60,718 bases of DNA. Origin: DATLBA01 sp035527275. Lineage in GTDB: Bacteria > Planctomycetota > Phycisphaerae > FEN-1346. Under the pieces are notes generated by a model, which was given only the letters and a program-made list of their open reading frames with translations, was not told the DNA's origin and made no database searches. Position 1 is the first letter of the stretch. Each line of letters begins with the position of its first letter. The stretch spans positions 1 to 60,718 of the forward strand of contig DATLBA010000004.1 in the NCBI GenBank assembly GCA_035527275.1, given 5' to 3'. Shown piece after piece: positions 51,501 to 60,130 of the stretch. The position numbers and the translations under genes were made by a program.

Positions 51501-51934
51501 CTCAGAAACCACCGGACGGCCTCCTCGACGCGGTCGAACTCGACCGTTGTATCCTTGCAGGGCCCGCAAGGCCACTGGATGGTCTGGGCGAGGACGGCTT
51601 TGGGCAGGGAAGCGAAAAGCCCCGCGCGAAGTTCCTTGTCACAAGCGACAGCAACGATGGCCTTGACGGAGGGGTGGGCGGCGCGGCGTGCGGCCTCTCG
51701 GCCGCCGGTTGCCACGCATACCCGGACGCCGCACTTTTCGCCCAGTTCAACAAACTGCCTCACCACACACTTGCCGCATCGCCGACAATTCGCCGGGTCC
51801 TCGACGACCTTCTGGTCGCAGGTGGACCGCTGGAGGCATCGCGAAAATAGGACGAGCATCCCCTCGGGCCTGCAGCGTGTCCGCCGAAGGCGAACGGCCC
51901 AGTTATTCAGCGCAATGAGGGTGCGATTGATCAC
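51497..51934 (-). CDS. DUF116 protein
   Basis: About 145 residues. MLVLFSRCLQRSTCDQKVVE, the paired CRRCGKC, VCVATGGREAARRA, VAVACDKELRAGLF and WPCGPCKDTTVEFDRV are the DUF116 hallmarks: many conserved cysteines, probably metal or Fe-S binding. Function unknown. The GTG at 51934 lies just after the fmt stop; an ATG at 52021 would overlap fmt by 75 bases and add non-conserved residues. It sits between fmt and rsmB, a location seen in other genomes, so a link to translation is plausible. Confidence 0.75.
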   Translation of the reverse strand: MINRTLIALNNWAVRLRRTRCRPEGMLVLFSRCLQRSTCDQKVVEDPANCRRCGKCVVRQFVELGEKCGVRVCVATGGREAARRAAHPSVKAIVAVACDKELRAGLFASLPKAVLAQTIQWPCGPCKDTTVEFDRVEEAVRWFLR

Positions 51935-51945
51935 AAGACGCCGTG

Positions 51946-52905
51946 CTATCCAGCCCCCACCAGTTGCGCGCCCGCCCGCAGCGCGTAACCGTTCAGGAAA
52001 TCCGCTGCGCTCATCTTGCATTTTCCGGCCGGCGTCAGTTCGAGGATGCGTACCGCCCCCGTAGCGGCGGCCACGTCAATCCCGCCCGCCTGGGCGGCCA
52101 GGATGGTTCCGGGTTTGGCCTCGCCGGCGCGTGTCTCCGTCCGGCTCACCCGATTGATGACCAGGCGCAGCGGTCCCTTGGGGGACCGTCGCCGCCAATG
52201 GGTATAGGCCCCCGGCCACAGTGTTGTGCCGCGGATTTGATTGTAAACGTCGGCGGCCGGGCGGTCCCAGTCAATCCGGCCGTCGGTTTTCTTCAGCCGC
52301 GGGGCGAAAGTGGCCTGGGTTTCATTCTGGTGGCGCAGATGGATTTCGTCGAGCACTAATTCCCGCACGACTTCCGTAACCAGCCTCGCCCCCAGCCTCG
52401 CCAGGCGATCGTGCAGTTCCCCGGCCGTCTCGTTCGGGCTGATCTGGGTGGCGTGCTGGCCGAGGATGTCGCCGGCGTCCATGCGGTCGGTCATCCGAAT
52501 GACGGTCAGGCCGGTCTCGGCCTCGCCGTTGATAATAGCCCAGTTGACGGGGGCGGCGCCGCGGTATTTCGGCAGGAGGGAGGCGTGGAGGTTGACGGCC
52601 CCGTAGCGGGGGCGTTTCAGGATTGTGTTTCCGATCTTCTGACCGAACGCAATCACCAGAAGCAGGTCGGGCCGTGCGTCGCGGATGCGGCGGACGGCGG
52701 GGCGGGAATTAATGTCTTCGGGCTGAAAGAACCGAATGCCCCGATCGCGCGCGAATCGCTTGACAGGCCCGACTCGGACGGCCCGGCCCCGCCCGGCCGG
52801 GCGGTCGGGTTGGGTGGCCGCCAGAACGATTTCCTGGCCGCCCTCGACCAGGGCGCCGAGCGTGGGCAGTCCGAAGGTTCCCGATCCTGCAAAGACGATT
52901 CGCAT
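51946..52905 (-). CDS. fmt: Methionyl-tRNA formyltransferase
   Basis: 319 residues. MRIVFAGSGTFGLPTLGALV, VNLHASLLPKYRGAAPVNWA (catalytic Asn/His and the SLLP signature), DAGDILGQ and the C-terminal OB-like domain (LWPGAYTHW). Formylates initiator Met-tRNA, fitting the initiator tRNA gene in this window. Follows def by 14 bases. Confidence 0.95.
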   Translation of the reverse strand: MRIVFAGSGTFGLPTLGALVEGGQEIVLAATQPDRPAGRGRAVRVGPVKRFARDRGIRFFQPEDINSRPAVRRIRDARPDLLLVIAFGQKIGNTILKRPRYGAVNLHASLLPKYRGAAPVNWAIINGEAETGLTVIRMTDRMDAGDILGQHATQISPNETAGELHDRLARLGARLVTEVVRELVLDEIHLRHQNETQATFAPRLKKTDGRIDWDRPAADVYNQIRGTTLWPGAYTHWRRRSPKGPLRLVINRVSRTETRAGEAKPGTILAAQAGGIDVAAATGAVRILELTPAGKCKMSAADFLNGYALRAGAQLVGAG

Positions 52906-52919
52906 GGGCCTTCCCGATG

Positions 52920-53450
52920 CTAGCCCGCCGAACGGGTTTCCGCCTGAGCGAGTCGCCGCTCGTACCGAAGGGTAAGTTCACGAAGCCTTCTGCGATTGGC
53001 CATCCGCTGAACCTGCGACATGCGGTCCACGAGCAGCCGGCCGTCCAGGTGGTCCACTTCGTGCTCGATGGCGCGTGCCAGAAGGCCTTCGGCTTCCATC
53101 TCGTGCGCCTCCCCCGCCACGTCTTGGTAGCGGACCACGACCCGGGCATGGCGATTGACCTTGACGTAAATGCCCGGGAAACTGAGACACCCTTCGTCGG
53201 CCCTCTCGGAGCCTTCCGAATGGACAATCTCGGGGTTGATGAGAACGGCCTCGCGGCCGGGCCCGCCGTCCGGCGAGACGACAACCAGCCGCCTCAGCAC
53301 ACCGACCTGGGGCGCCGCGAGGCCGAGCCCGTGATTTTCGAGCATCAGGCGGGTCATCTCCACGGCCAGACGGGCGAGGTCCTCGTCGAACGCCTCAACG
53401 CGCACCGAGCGTTCGCGGAGCACCGGACCGGGATACAAGCGGATTCTCAT
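52920..53450 (-). CDS. def: Peptide deformylase
   Basis: 176 residues. The three motifs are GLGLAAPQVG, EGCLSFPGIY (metal Cys) and AIEHEVDHLDGRLLVDR (HExxH). Removes formyl groups from nascent proteins. The start ATG 53450 begins MRIRLYPGPVL, the normal N-terminus. First gene of the def-fmt-DUF116-rsmB operon. Confidence 0.95.
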   Translation of the reverse strand: MRIRLYPGPVLRERSVRVEAFDEDLARLAVEMTRLMLENHGLGLAAPQVGVLRRLVVVSPDGGPGREAVLINPEIVHSEGSERADEGCLSFPGIYVKVNRHARVVVRYQDVAGEAHEMEAEGLLARAIEHEVDHLDGRLLVDRMSQVQRMANRRRLRELTLRYERRLAQAETRSAG

Positions 53451-53545
53451 CACAGGCCTCCCGGGCACCGCCGCCGATGCGCGGCGCCACGTCACAATCT
53501 CTTATTATAAGGCTTGCCGACGCCCTCTACAAGGCCGCTTTTGGG

Positions 53546-53573
53546 TTGACACACCGGTCTGAAAGCATACACT
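53546..53573 (+). promoter_or_regulatory. Promoter of the TPR gene
   Basis: TTGACA (53546-53551), a 16-base spacer and TACACT (53568-53573). Good sigma-70 type sequence. It places transcription start near 53580, so translation from the upstream in-frame codons is unlikely. Confidence 0.55.
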
Positions 53574-53647
53574 GGAACATTCCTGCAAGGAGATGCTCGC
53601 GCCGGGCCGCAAAGGCGGCGAGAGAGCACCAAAAGGAGACGCGCAAG

Positions 53648-55153
53648 GTGGCGGAGCCGGAGAAAGGCGGCAGAGAGCCCGAGGAAAAGGCGCCGGAGAC
53701 GGACGCCTCCGCCCAGGGTGCGGCCCCGGAAGAGGCAGAAGCGGTCGAACTTGCCCCCGAGGTGCGTAAAATGGCGGAGGGATGCTTCGACCGCGCCGAG
53801 CAGACGACGAATCGCGGCAACTACGATTACGCGATCGCCCTGTACCTGGAAGGGCTCCGATACAATCCGCTGGATATTGAACGTGGCCATCGCGGCCTGA
53901 GGGAGGCGGCCCTGCGCCGCCGAAGCGCCGGCAAGGGGGCCGGGCTCGGCCGCGTCTTCAGCCAGTGGAAGGCCGCCTTCTCCCAGATGCTCGGACGCAA
54001 CAAGGACGCGATGCTCTCACTGGAAGCGGCGCTCGCCCGCGACCCGCAGAACATCCTGCTCCTGACACAAATGATGCAGGTGGCGCGGCGTCAGAATTAC
54101 ACGGATATGGCAATCTGGTTCGGTGAACTGGCCGCCGAAGAAACCCTTCACACCAAAAAACCGCAGAAGCAGATCTTCACCACCCTGGCCGACCTGTATG
54201 AGAGCCACAAGCGCTACCAGGACGCCGTCAACACCCTCAATCAGGCCATCAGAATCGACCCGTCGGACCGGATGCTCGACAAACGCGCCCGGGACCTGGC
54301 GGCAGCGGCCAGCATCGAGGAAGGAAAACTCGAATCCGTCTCGGATTTCCACGAGATGATCCGCGACCGGCGCACCGCCACCGCCAGCGCGACCCAACAG
54401 GTGGTCCGCACCAAAGAGCAACTCGACGCCCAGTACGAGGAACTCAAGGCCGCGCTCGACGCCGACGCCGAGAACCCCGTCAAGATGCAGGCGCTGGCCG
54501 ATTGCCAGGCTCATCGCGGCAACATCGACGACGCCATGTCGCTGCTGAAGAGGGCCCTGGCCGTCTCGGGCGAGTATCGCTACAAAGCCCGAATGGACGA
54601 GATCCACATGGCCCAGCACCGGCAAAGGGTACGCGACCTGGACAGCCGGATCGAAGCCGAGCCGGACCGGGCCGACCTGAAGGCCGAGCACAAAAAAATC
54701 GCGGGTGAACGCGATGCGTTCGAACTGGAGATTTACACGGAGCGGCAGAAGCAGTACCCGACGGACCTGGGTATCCGTTTCGAGTTGGGCTTGCGTCAGT
54801 ATCGCACCGGCCGCCACGACGAGGCCATCGTGTCGTTCCAGCAGGCCCTTCGCGACCCCAAGCGGGCCGTCCAGGCCCTGAACATGCTGGGCAAGTGTTT
54901 CTTTGCCAAGGAACTTTACTCCGAAGCGCAGAACCAGTTTCACACCGCCCTTCAGAGATACGAACTGTCGGGCGACGCGCTGGCCAAGGAACTGCAATAC
55001 AATCTGGGCTTGACCCTGGAGAAGCAGGGAAAACTGGCCGAAGCCACCGAATCCTACAGCCGCATCGTCCAGCAGGACTATCAATACCTCGACGCTGCCG
55101 AGCGCCTCGGGTCGCTTCGCCGTAAAGTGGAGGCCGACGAGGCCCAGCAGTAG
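53648..55153 (+). CDS. Cytoplasmic TPR-repeat protein
   Basis: 501 residues from GTG 53648 (AAAGGAG about 9 bases upstream, inside the predicted transcript). After an acidic, Glu/Ala-rich N-terminus come TPR-like repeats: ANRGNYDYAIALYLEGLRYN-type helices, ALYESHKRYQDAVNTLNQAI, RGNIDDAMSLLKRALAV, QYRTGRHDEAIVSFQQALRD, LYSEAQNQFHTALQRYEL and QGKLAEATESYSRIV. No signal peptide. A coiled-coil stretch (LDSRIEAEPDRADLKAEHKK) sits in the middle. A scaffold role is likely; the partner is unknown. Placed before rpsT. Confidence 0.8.
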   Translation: MAEPEKGGREPEEKAPETDASAQGAAPEEAEAVELAPEVRKMAEGCFDRAEQTTNRGNYDYAIALYLEGLRYNPLDIERGHRGLREAALRRRSAGKGAGLGRVFSQWKAAFSQMLGRNKDAMLSLEAALARDPQNILLLTQMMQVARRQNYTDMAIWFGELAAEETLHTKKPQKQIFTTLADLYESHKRYQDAVNTLNQAIRIDPSDRMLDKRARDLAAAASIEEGKLESVSDFHEMIRDRRTATASATQQVVRTKEQLDAQYEELKAALDADAENPVKMQALADCQAHRGNIDDAMSLLKRALAVSGEYRYKARMDEIHMAQHRQRVRDLDSRIEAEPDRADLKAEHKKIAGERDAFELEIYTERQKQYPTDLGIRFELGLRQYRTGRHDEAIVSFQQALRDPKRAVQALNMLGKCFFAKELYSEAQNQFHTALQRYELSGDALAKELQYNLGLTLEKQGKLAEATESYSRIVQQDYQYLDAAERLGSLRRKVEADEAQQ

Positions 55154-55183
55154 TCGCAACAACCAGGAAGGAGACGCACCCCG

Positions 55184-55459
55184 ATGGCGCACTCGCTATC
55201 CGCCAAAAAACGCGCGCGACAGAACACCTGTCTCCGCACGCGAAACCGTACGATCAAGAGCCGCATTCAGACCGCGCGGCGATCGTTTCTCGAGTCGGTC
55301 GAAGCCCGCAATCTGGAAGCGGCGCGCGCGGCGCTGCGCCGGTGCGAAAAACTCTTGCACCGCGCGGCCGACAACGGCCCGCTCCATCGGAATACGGTGG
55401 GACGCGTAATCAGCCGCCTCCGCCGCCGCCTCGCCGACCTCGAACGCGCCGCGGGTTGA
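55184..55459 (+). CDS. rpsT: 30S ribosomal protein S20
   Basis: 91 residues. MAHSLSAKKRARQNTCLRTR and RNRTIKSRIQTARRSF, then ALRRCEKLLHRAADNGPLHR, all-helical and strongly basic as in S20. AAGGAG lies a few bases before the ATG. Lies between the TPR gene and aroDE. Confidence 0.93.
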   Translation: MAHSLSAKKRARQNTCLRTRNRTIKSRIQTARRSFLESVEARNLEAARAALRRCEKLLHRAADNGPLHRNTVGRVISRLRRRLADLERAAG

Positions 55460-55570
55460 CCATCGGAACACGAAGGCCGGCGCGAAGCCATGCGGCCCCG
55501 CCGACCTTCTGATTTCTCGCGCGAAACGTTTCGGCCTCAAACGCCAGAGGAGACGCGAAAGGAAGCAGCG

Positions 55571-57055
55571 GTGCTCTGCGTCAGTCTCATGCCGGAGACG
55601 ACGGACCGGGCCCGTGAAGGGCTCATCCGGGCGGCGCGAGCGGCCGAGCCTTCGGGACGGGCCGGCCGGGTTCTGGCGGAAATCCGCCTCGACGCCATGT
55701 GCGAGTTCGACCTCGCGCGCCTTCTGGCCGACTCGCCATGCCCCGTCATCGTCACTTACCGGCCGCGGCGCGAAGGCGGCTTATACGATGGGCCCGAAGG
55801 AAAACGCCTGGAAACCCTTCGCCAGGCCGCGCGGCTCGGCGCCCGCTACATCGACGTCGAGCACGACGCGCTCCGGTCGCTCGGCGACGTGCCCCCCGAC
55901 CGCGTCATCGTCTCCTACCACAACTTCGAGCGCACCCCCGAGGACCTGGCGGTGATTCACGCCCGGCTCGCCAAAATGGGCGCCGCCGTCGTCAAGGTGG
56001 CCGTGACGGCCAACCATATTCTGGACACCGTCCCCGTGCTGCGGCTCTTGAAGGAGGCGACGGTCCCGACGATTGCCCTCTCGATGGGCGAGCGAGGAAT
56101 CCTCACCCGAATCCTCGCACCGAAGTTCGGAGGGTTCCTGACCTACGCAGCGGACAACGGCGGACGAGAGGCCGGCCCAGGCCAGGTGACCGTCGGCGAG
56201 ATGTGCAACCTGTATCGCGTCGGCCGCATCGGGCCGGGCACGCAAGTTTACGGGGTCATCGCGGACCCGGTGGGCCACAGCCTGAGCCCGCGCATCCACA
56301 ACGCCGCGTTTGCCGAGACGGACCTCGACGCCGTTTACCTGCCCCTGTGGGTGGAAGGGGACGCCGCCAAGTTCGTCTCAGGCGTCCGCGAGTTCGACTT
56401 CGACGGCTACAGCGTCACGATTCCCCACAAGCAGAGCGTCATGCGGGCGATGGACGAGATTAATCCCCTTGCTTGCCGCATCGGGGCCATGAACACGGTG
56501 CAGCGGCGGACCGACGGCTCGCTCTTCGGAACCAACACTGATATCACCGCGGGCATCGCCGCCATCGAAGCGGTCGTCGGCAAAGGCTGGCTCAAGGGCA
56601 AGCGCGCCCTCATGATCGGCGCAGGCGGCGTGGGACGGGCCATGGCATTCGGCCTCGCCGACGCCGGCGCCGAGGTCACCATCACCGACATCGACCCGAA
56701 GCGCGCCGAGAGCCTTGCGCGGGACGCGGGGGCCTCAACCTGCCCGATCGACGCCACCCAGGACCAGCCGTGCGACATCCTTCTTAATTGCACGCCCGTC
56801 GGCATGCACCCCAACACAGACGCCTCGCCGGTTCCAAAGAAAATGCTGCGGGAAGAGTTGGTGGTGTACGACGCCGTTTATAATCCGGCCGAGACGCGGC
56901 TCCTTCGGGAAGCGCGCGCGGCCGGCTGCCGCACCGTCGCAGGAATCAACCACTTCATCCGCCAGGCCGTCGAACAATTCGAGTTGTGGACGGGGCAATC
57001 CGCGCCGGTGCAGATGATGCGCGAAACCGTCCTCTCCGCCCTTGCCACGGCGTAG
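55571..57055 (+). CDS. aroDE: Bifunctional 3-dehydroquinate dehydratase (type I) / shikimate dehydrogenase
   Basis: 494 residues from GTG 55571 (AAAGGA 8 bases upstream). Residues about 1-220: type I AroD with VIVSYHNFERTPEDL (catalytic His) and VVKVAVTANHIL (Schiff-base Lys). Residues about 228-494: AroE with VIADPVGHSLSPRIHNAAFA, TIPHKQSV (catalytic Lys), LFGTNTDITAG (catalytic Asp) and the NADP loop GAGGVGRAMAF. Catalyses dehydroquinate to dehydroshikimate to shikimate. This AroD-AroE fusion is known from chlamydiae, planctomycetes and plants. In-frame codons upstream to 55490 lack a ribosome site. Confidence 0.95.
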   Translation: MLCVSLMPETTDRAREGLIRAARAAEPSGRAGRVLAEIRLDAMCEFDLARLLADSPCPVIVTYRPRREGGLYDGPEGKRLETLRQAARLGARYIDVEHDALRSLGDVPPDRVIVSYHNFERTPEDLAVIHARLAKMGAAVVKVAVTANHILDTVPVLRLLKEATVPTIALSMGERGILTRILAPKFGGFLTYAADNGGREAGPGQVTVGEMCNLYRVGRIGPGTQVYGVIADPVGHSLSPRIHNAAFAETDLDAVYLPLWVEGDAAKFVSGVREFDFDGYSVTIPHKQSVMRAMDEINPLACRIGAMNTVQRRTDGSLFGTNTDITAGIAAIEAVVGKGWLKGKRALMIGAGGVGRAMAFGLADAGAEVTITDIDPKRAESLARDAGASTCPIDATQDQPCDILLNCTPVGMHPNTDASPVPKKMLREELVVYDAVYNPAETRLLREARAAGCRTVAGINHFIRQAVEQFELWTGQSAPVQMMRETVLSALATA

Positions 57056-57190
57056 TCCCGCCTCTTGGGACGGAGCCGGGCCCGCCGAAACCATGCGCCA
57101 AGTCGTGACCGGAGCGCTCAACGCATAGCCTTGTTCACCCCGAGCATGGTCGAAGGGCCGGTTTCCGGGCTCCGGGTTCACACGATTCCC

Positions 57191-59485
57191 TCAAACGGAA
57201 ATGAGGTCAAGCGTCCGCCTGGCGAACGCCCGGAGGGTACTGTCGTCGATAGGGGCCTTCTCTGCCTGCCCGGGGTTAGTGTCGTGGTGATATTCCTTCG
57301 AGAAAGTGTTAATGTCCTCAAGTTCCTGGAGATGCTCTTTCCAGCCAGCTAGTTTGTCGCCAGGGCGCGCGCCCCGGATTTTCTTGATGAAATCGCCCAG
57401 CCACTCATTTGCTTTGAACTTAGGGGGGAAACGCATGCGCAGGTTCGCCTCGAGGAGTGGCCGTATGCGCCGGGCAGTGCTACGGAGATCGTCCTGTGTT
57501 CCCTCCTCCAAGTATTTAGAAAGGGCGAAGTAGTTCTGGAAGTAATGGCTTTGCGTTGCTTGCTCGATATCCCACAGTCCGAGGTTGCTGTTGTTGACTC
57601 CCTCCCTGAATATCCAAAGTGTCTTCGTCCGCGATTTATCCGACTCCCCCCAAAACTGTTGGAGAAAATATGGGTCGTGGGACATTACCACTACTTGGTT
57701 GACGCGCGAAAGAACGCGTAGAACTTCGCACCTCGTCTGGGCTTTTCGCTGACGGTCCAGGCTGCATATCGGGTCGTCGAAAACCACAATCTTACCGGCC
57801 GCGTCCGGCTCTTTTTCGAGCCGCGCGAGGAAGAAAGCGAAGGCCAACGTGCCCTTGTCTCCGGCGCTCAGCGTGTTTCTGAAAGACGGCGTTCCATCCC
57901 AGCTGTTGGGGTCGCCCAGCTCGATGGACTCGCCGTTGATTTTGAGGCAGTAATTTGAACTGGCGCGGCCCCCAGCATAACTGCCCTGCATCTTGCAAAT
58001 GCGGAAATCTGCGCCGAAGCGATCCAGTAGCGCGTTGATCTCTCCCTCGTAGCCCGGAAGCATCTTCTGAGTGAGTGCGCGAAGTTCTTCTTCCTTCCGC
58101 TGTTTCTCGGTCTGAAGCGACTTCCAGTCGGCCATGACGCGGCGATAATTAGTGCAGAGAGTATCAAGATGTGGGTTATACCGGACCTTGATGTTTTCAA
58201 GGCGCGCAAGGCGATTCTTCTCTTCCGCGAGGTTGCCTGACGCAGTCCGCTGCTTTTCGGCTTCGATGAGTCCGTTTACCTTCCGAACGTGCCCGTTGTA
58301 GTCCCCAATCAGACCGCATACCCGCCAATATTCGGCCTTGGCGTTTGTGAAAGCCTCGGCCACCTCGACCACTTCCAAAGGAGTCTGTGCCTTTTGGGAA
58401 AGGTGTGCGCGAACCTGTGGTCCTAATTCGTCGCACGCGTCTTGAATCCCTTCGAAATCAAGCGTCGGGAAGTAGGATGCTATCTTTAGACCGCCCCAAA
58501 AACGTGCCAACTCCTTGTTGTTTTGAACGGTTTTCCCAATTTTCCGTAGGGCGAACTCAGAAAGCTGTTCTGAAAGGGTTTTCTGCGCTCTTTTAATCTC
58601 CTCTTTGAAATCCTGATATGACTCCCTGAAGTAATCGCGATAGGCAGAGACTAGCTCGTTCCCTTTGACGGATTGCCCACAGAACGGGCATGCCTCGTCC
58701 TTGACGTAGTGCAGCCCTTTGCTCAGCCATGCCTCCCCATCTCGATCCATACATTGCTGCACCTGCTGCTTCACTCGTTCTTCGGCGTCTCTCGCTACGT
58801 CCTCAAGCGTCTTGCGTAGAAGTTTCTCGGTAGGGCCGGTAGGATCTTCCGGAGCAGGGAGTTCAGAAAGTGCGGGTTTTGAGCTTATTTCGCTGGCTTT
58901 TTCCAGACGCGCCACTTTCTGTTTTTGCGCGGCTATCTTGCGCTCGATTTGGTTATCAGGAGAGAGGCCGATGAACGTGTCGGCCCTCATGTCGCCAAGA
59001 ATTCTGTCCTTAATCTGCTCCTCCAAGCGTCGGCCTTCTTTCCTCTTTTCTCGGCTTTCTCGGTCGATCGCCTCGATTCTCCGGGCAATCTGCACGCCCC
59101 TTTCGCCAATGGCGAAGGTGCACAGGTTCTTCTTGTGCTCGTGATGGACATGGCGTCCAGAATAGACATTGTTCTCAATGAAATCAGAATCAAATATGGC
59201 TAGCTGGGGCAGCGTCGCGCTCCAGGTTCCATTTTTATAGGTCGCATTGCCAAACCCCAACCGGATGTACGCTTCGGGCGGCCCTGCCTGGCCGAGCGTA
59301 CGGCGTTCCTCAATGTACTTGCTTTCGCCCGTCTTCAGGGAGCGCAGGATAGCCGAAAGGGTTGTCTTACCCCTACCATTTTCGGAGTAGACAAGGGTCA
59401 GCTTCCGGAGTTCCACATCCCCTGCCGGGGTACAGTCGGCAAGCCGCCCAATGTTCTTCACCTTGATGATCTTCTTTATCATCAT
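57191..59485 (-). CDS. Zinc-hook ABC/SMC-type ATPase, RloC/AAA_13-like
   Basis: 764 residues. Walker A near residues 33-42 (YSENGRGKTT); long coiled coils about 135-250 and 285-475 around a zinc-hook-like CPFCG (Cys266, Cys269); ABC signature NTLSAGDKGTLAF (538-550); Walker B KIVVFDDP with D-loop CSLD (565-577); switch His603 in MSHDPYFLQQF. After the ATPase, R675-x3-E679 and EYHHD (733-734) lie about 54 residues apart. They recall the Arg/Glu/His set of PrrC/RloC anticodon nucleases, though spacing is not confirmed. Known relatives sense DNA damage or infection and cut tRNA. GC is about 50%, so probably acquired. AGGAGG precedes an ATGATG start (59485 or 59482). Function inferred by resemblance only. 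Confidence 0.8.
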   Translation of the reverse strand: MMIKKIIKVKNIGRLADCTPAGDVELRKLTLVYSENGRGKTTLSAILRSLKTGESKYIEERRTLGQAGPPEAYIRLGFGNATYKNGTWSATLPQLAIFDSDFIENNVYSGRHVHHEHKKNLCTFAIGERGVQIARRIEAIDRESREKRKEGRRLEEQIKDRILGDMRADTFIGLSPDNQIERKIAAQKQKVARLEKASEISSKPALSELPAPEDPTGPTEKLLRKTLEDVARDAEERVKQQVQQCMDRDGEAWLSKGLHYVKDEACPFCGQSVKGNELVSAYRDYFRESYQDFKEEIKRAQKTLSEQLSEFALRKIGKTVQNNKELARFWGGLKIASYFPTLDFEGIQDACDELGPQVRAHLSQKAQTPLEVVEVAEAFTNAKAEYWRVCGLIGDYNGHVRKVNGLIEAEKQRTASGNLAEEKNRLARLENIKVRYNPHLDTLCTNYRRVMADWKSLQTEKQRKEEELRALTQKMLPGYEGEINALLDRFGADFRICKMQGSYAGGRASSNYCLKINGESIELGDPNSWDGTPSFRNTLSAGDKGTLAFAFFLARLEKEPDAAGKIVVFDDPICSLDRQRKAQTRCEVLRVLSRVNQVVVMSHDPYFLQQFWGESDKSRTKTLWIFREGVNNSNLGLWDIEQATQSHYFQNYFALSKYLEEGTQDDLRSTARRIRPLLEANLRMRFPPKFKANEWLGDFIKKIRGARPGDKLAGWKEHLQELEDINTFSKEYHHDTNPGQAEKAPIDDSTLRAFARRTLDLISV

Positions 59486-59574
59486 CCACCTCCTCTTCTC
59501 CCGCTCAGGGCGCGTAGGCGAGCGGGTAAAGGACCTTCGGCAGATGGCTCCGCTCCTAGGGACATCCGTATCGC

Positions 59575-59580
59575 ATTATA
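59575..59580 (-). promoter_or_regulatory. Possible -10 element for the ATPase gene
   Basis: TATAAT on the minus strand about 90 bases ahead of the ATG. The matching -35 position (CCGGTC) is poor, so the call is weak. Confidence 0.3.
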
Positions 59581-59957
59581 TAGGTAAGGATACAGGGGAC
59601 CGGCGTTGAATTCAAGTGAAATAAGCGTGAGCTGCCACGTTGGGTGAGATACAGCCTGACGCGTGGTCCGCTTCCGAACCCACCGGCCGAGTCGCTGCCG
59701 TTACCCAATCCGCGCCGTTCTCTACGGTCTCGGCGGTCTTCGCGGTTACAGACTACCGATCCTCGCGGTCCCAGTCGCAAGGGATTTCGTCCGTGCGGGC
59801 GGGGAGGTGATATTCGCCCGGCCCCATCACGATAGCGGCGCGCCGGGACGACGCCGGGTTGCCGTCCGCCCTTAAATCCGCAATCCGACTTCTCCATGTT
59901 CCTTCGTAGGAGCCCTTCGGGCCGCAATCACTCTCTCCCCCTGCCCGGCGAATTCGG

Positions 59958-59985
59958 TTGACACGGCCTTCGGCCAGAGTAGCAT
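59958..59985 (+). promoter_or_regulatory. Second upstream promoter-like sequence
   Basis: TTGACA (59958-59963), a 16-base spacer holding the inverted repeat GGCCTTCGGCC, then TAGCAT. The inverted repeat inside the spacer would suit an operator. Confidence 0.4.
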
Positions 59986-60018
59986 CAACCTCACGAACAC
60001 GGAAATGTTTATTGCAAC

Positions 60019-60046
60019 TTGACAGGCGGCCGATATGGTGTATAAT
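60019..60046 (+). promoter_or_regulatory. Consensus promoter of the NYN gene
   Basis: TTGACA (60019-60024), 16-base spacer, TATAAT (60041-60046): a full match to both hexamers, the strongest promoter seen in the window. Transcription would start near 60053, leaving a leader of about 78 bases before the ATG. Confidence 0.75.
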
Positions 60047-60052
60047 AACAAA

Positions 60053-60130
60053 GGATTACCACCCCGTCGGCTCTCAGAGCAGGCGGGTCTATGACCTCCC
60101 GAGGGCTGCTCCGCAGCCCTCGGTTGTTTC
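60053..60130 (+). ncRNA. Structured leader RNA, possible attenuator or small RNA
   Basis: Two hairpins follow each other. Hairpin 1: CCCGTC (60063-60068) pairs with GGCGGG (60082-60087), with GCTC/GAGC pairing inside. Hairpin 2: CCGAGGGCTGC (60099-60109), loop TCC, GCAGCCCTCGG (60113-60123), an 11-base-pair stem followed by TTGTTTC and then directly the ATG. Hairpin 2 looks like an intrinsic terminator or a block on ribosome binding; there is no ordinary ribosome-binding site. Most transcripts may stop here as a short RNA. No tandem repeats are present. Confidence 0.5.

Larger units (their letters stand above)
59486..60130. other. Divergent intergenic region between ATPase and NYN genes
   Basis: 645 bases with no supportable coding region. 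It carries a minus-strand TATAAT near 59575-59580, two plus-strand promoter-like sequences (59958-59985 and 60019-60046) and a structured leader (60053-60130). Confidence 0.6.

Noticed and set aside
53477..53647. Upstream in-frame extension of the TPR gene
   Set aside because: The predicted promoter lies inside it, so these codons would precede transcription; the GTG at 53648 has a ribosome site.
60053..60130. Type III toxin-antitoxin RNA antitoxin
   Set aside because: The layout is similar, but there are no tandem RNA repeats and NYN is not a ToxN-type toxin, so the name is not applied.
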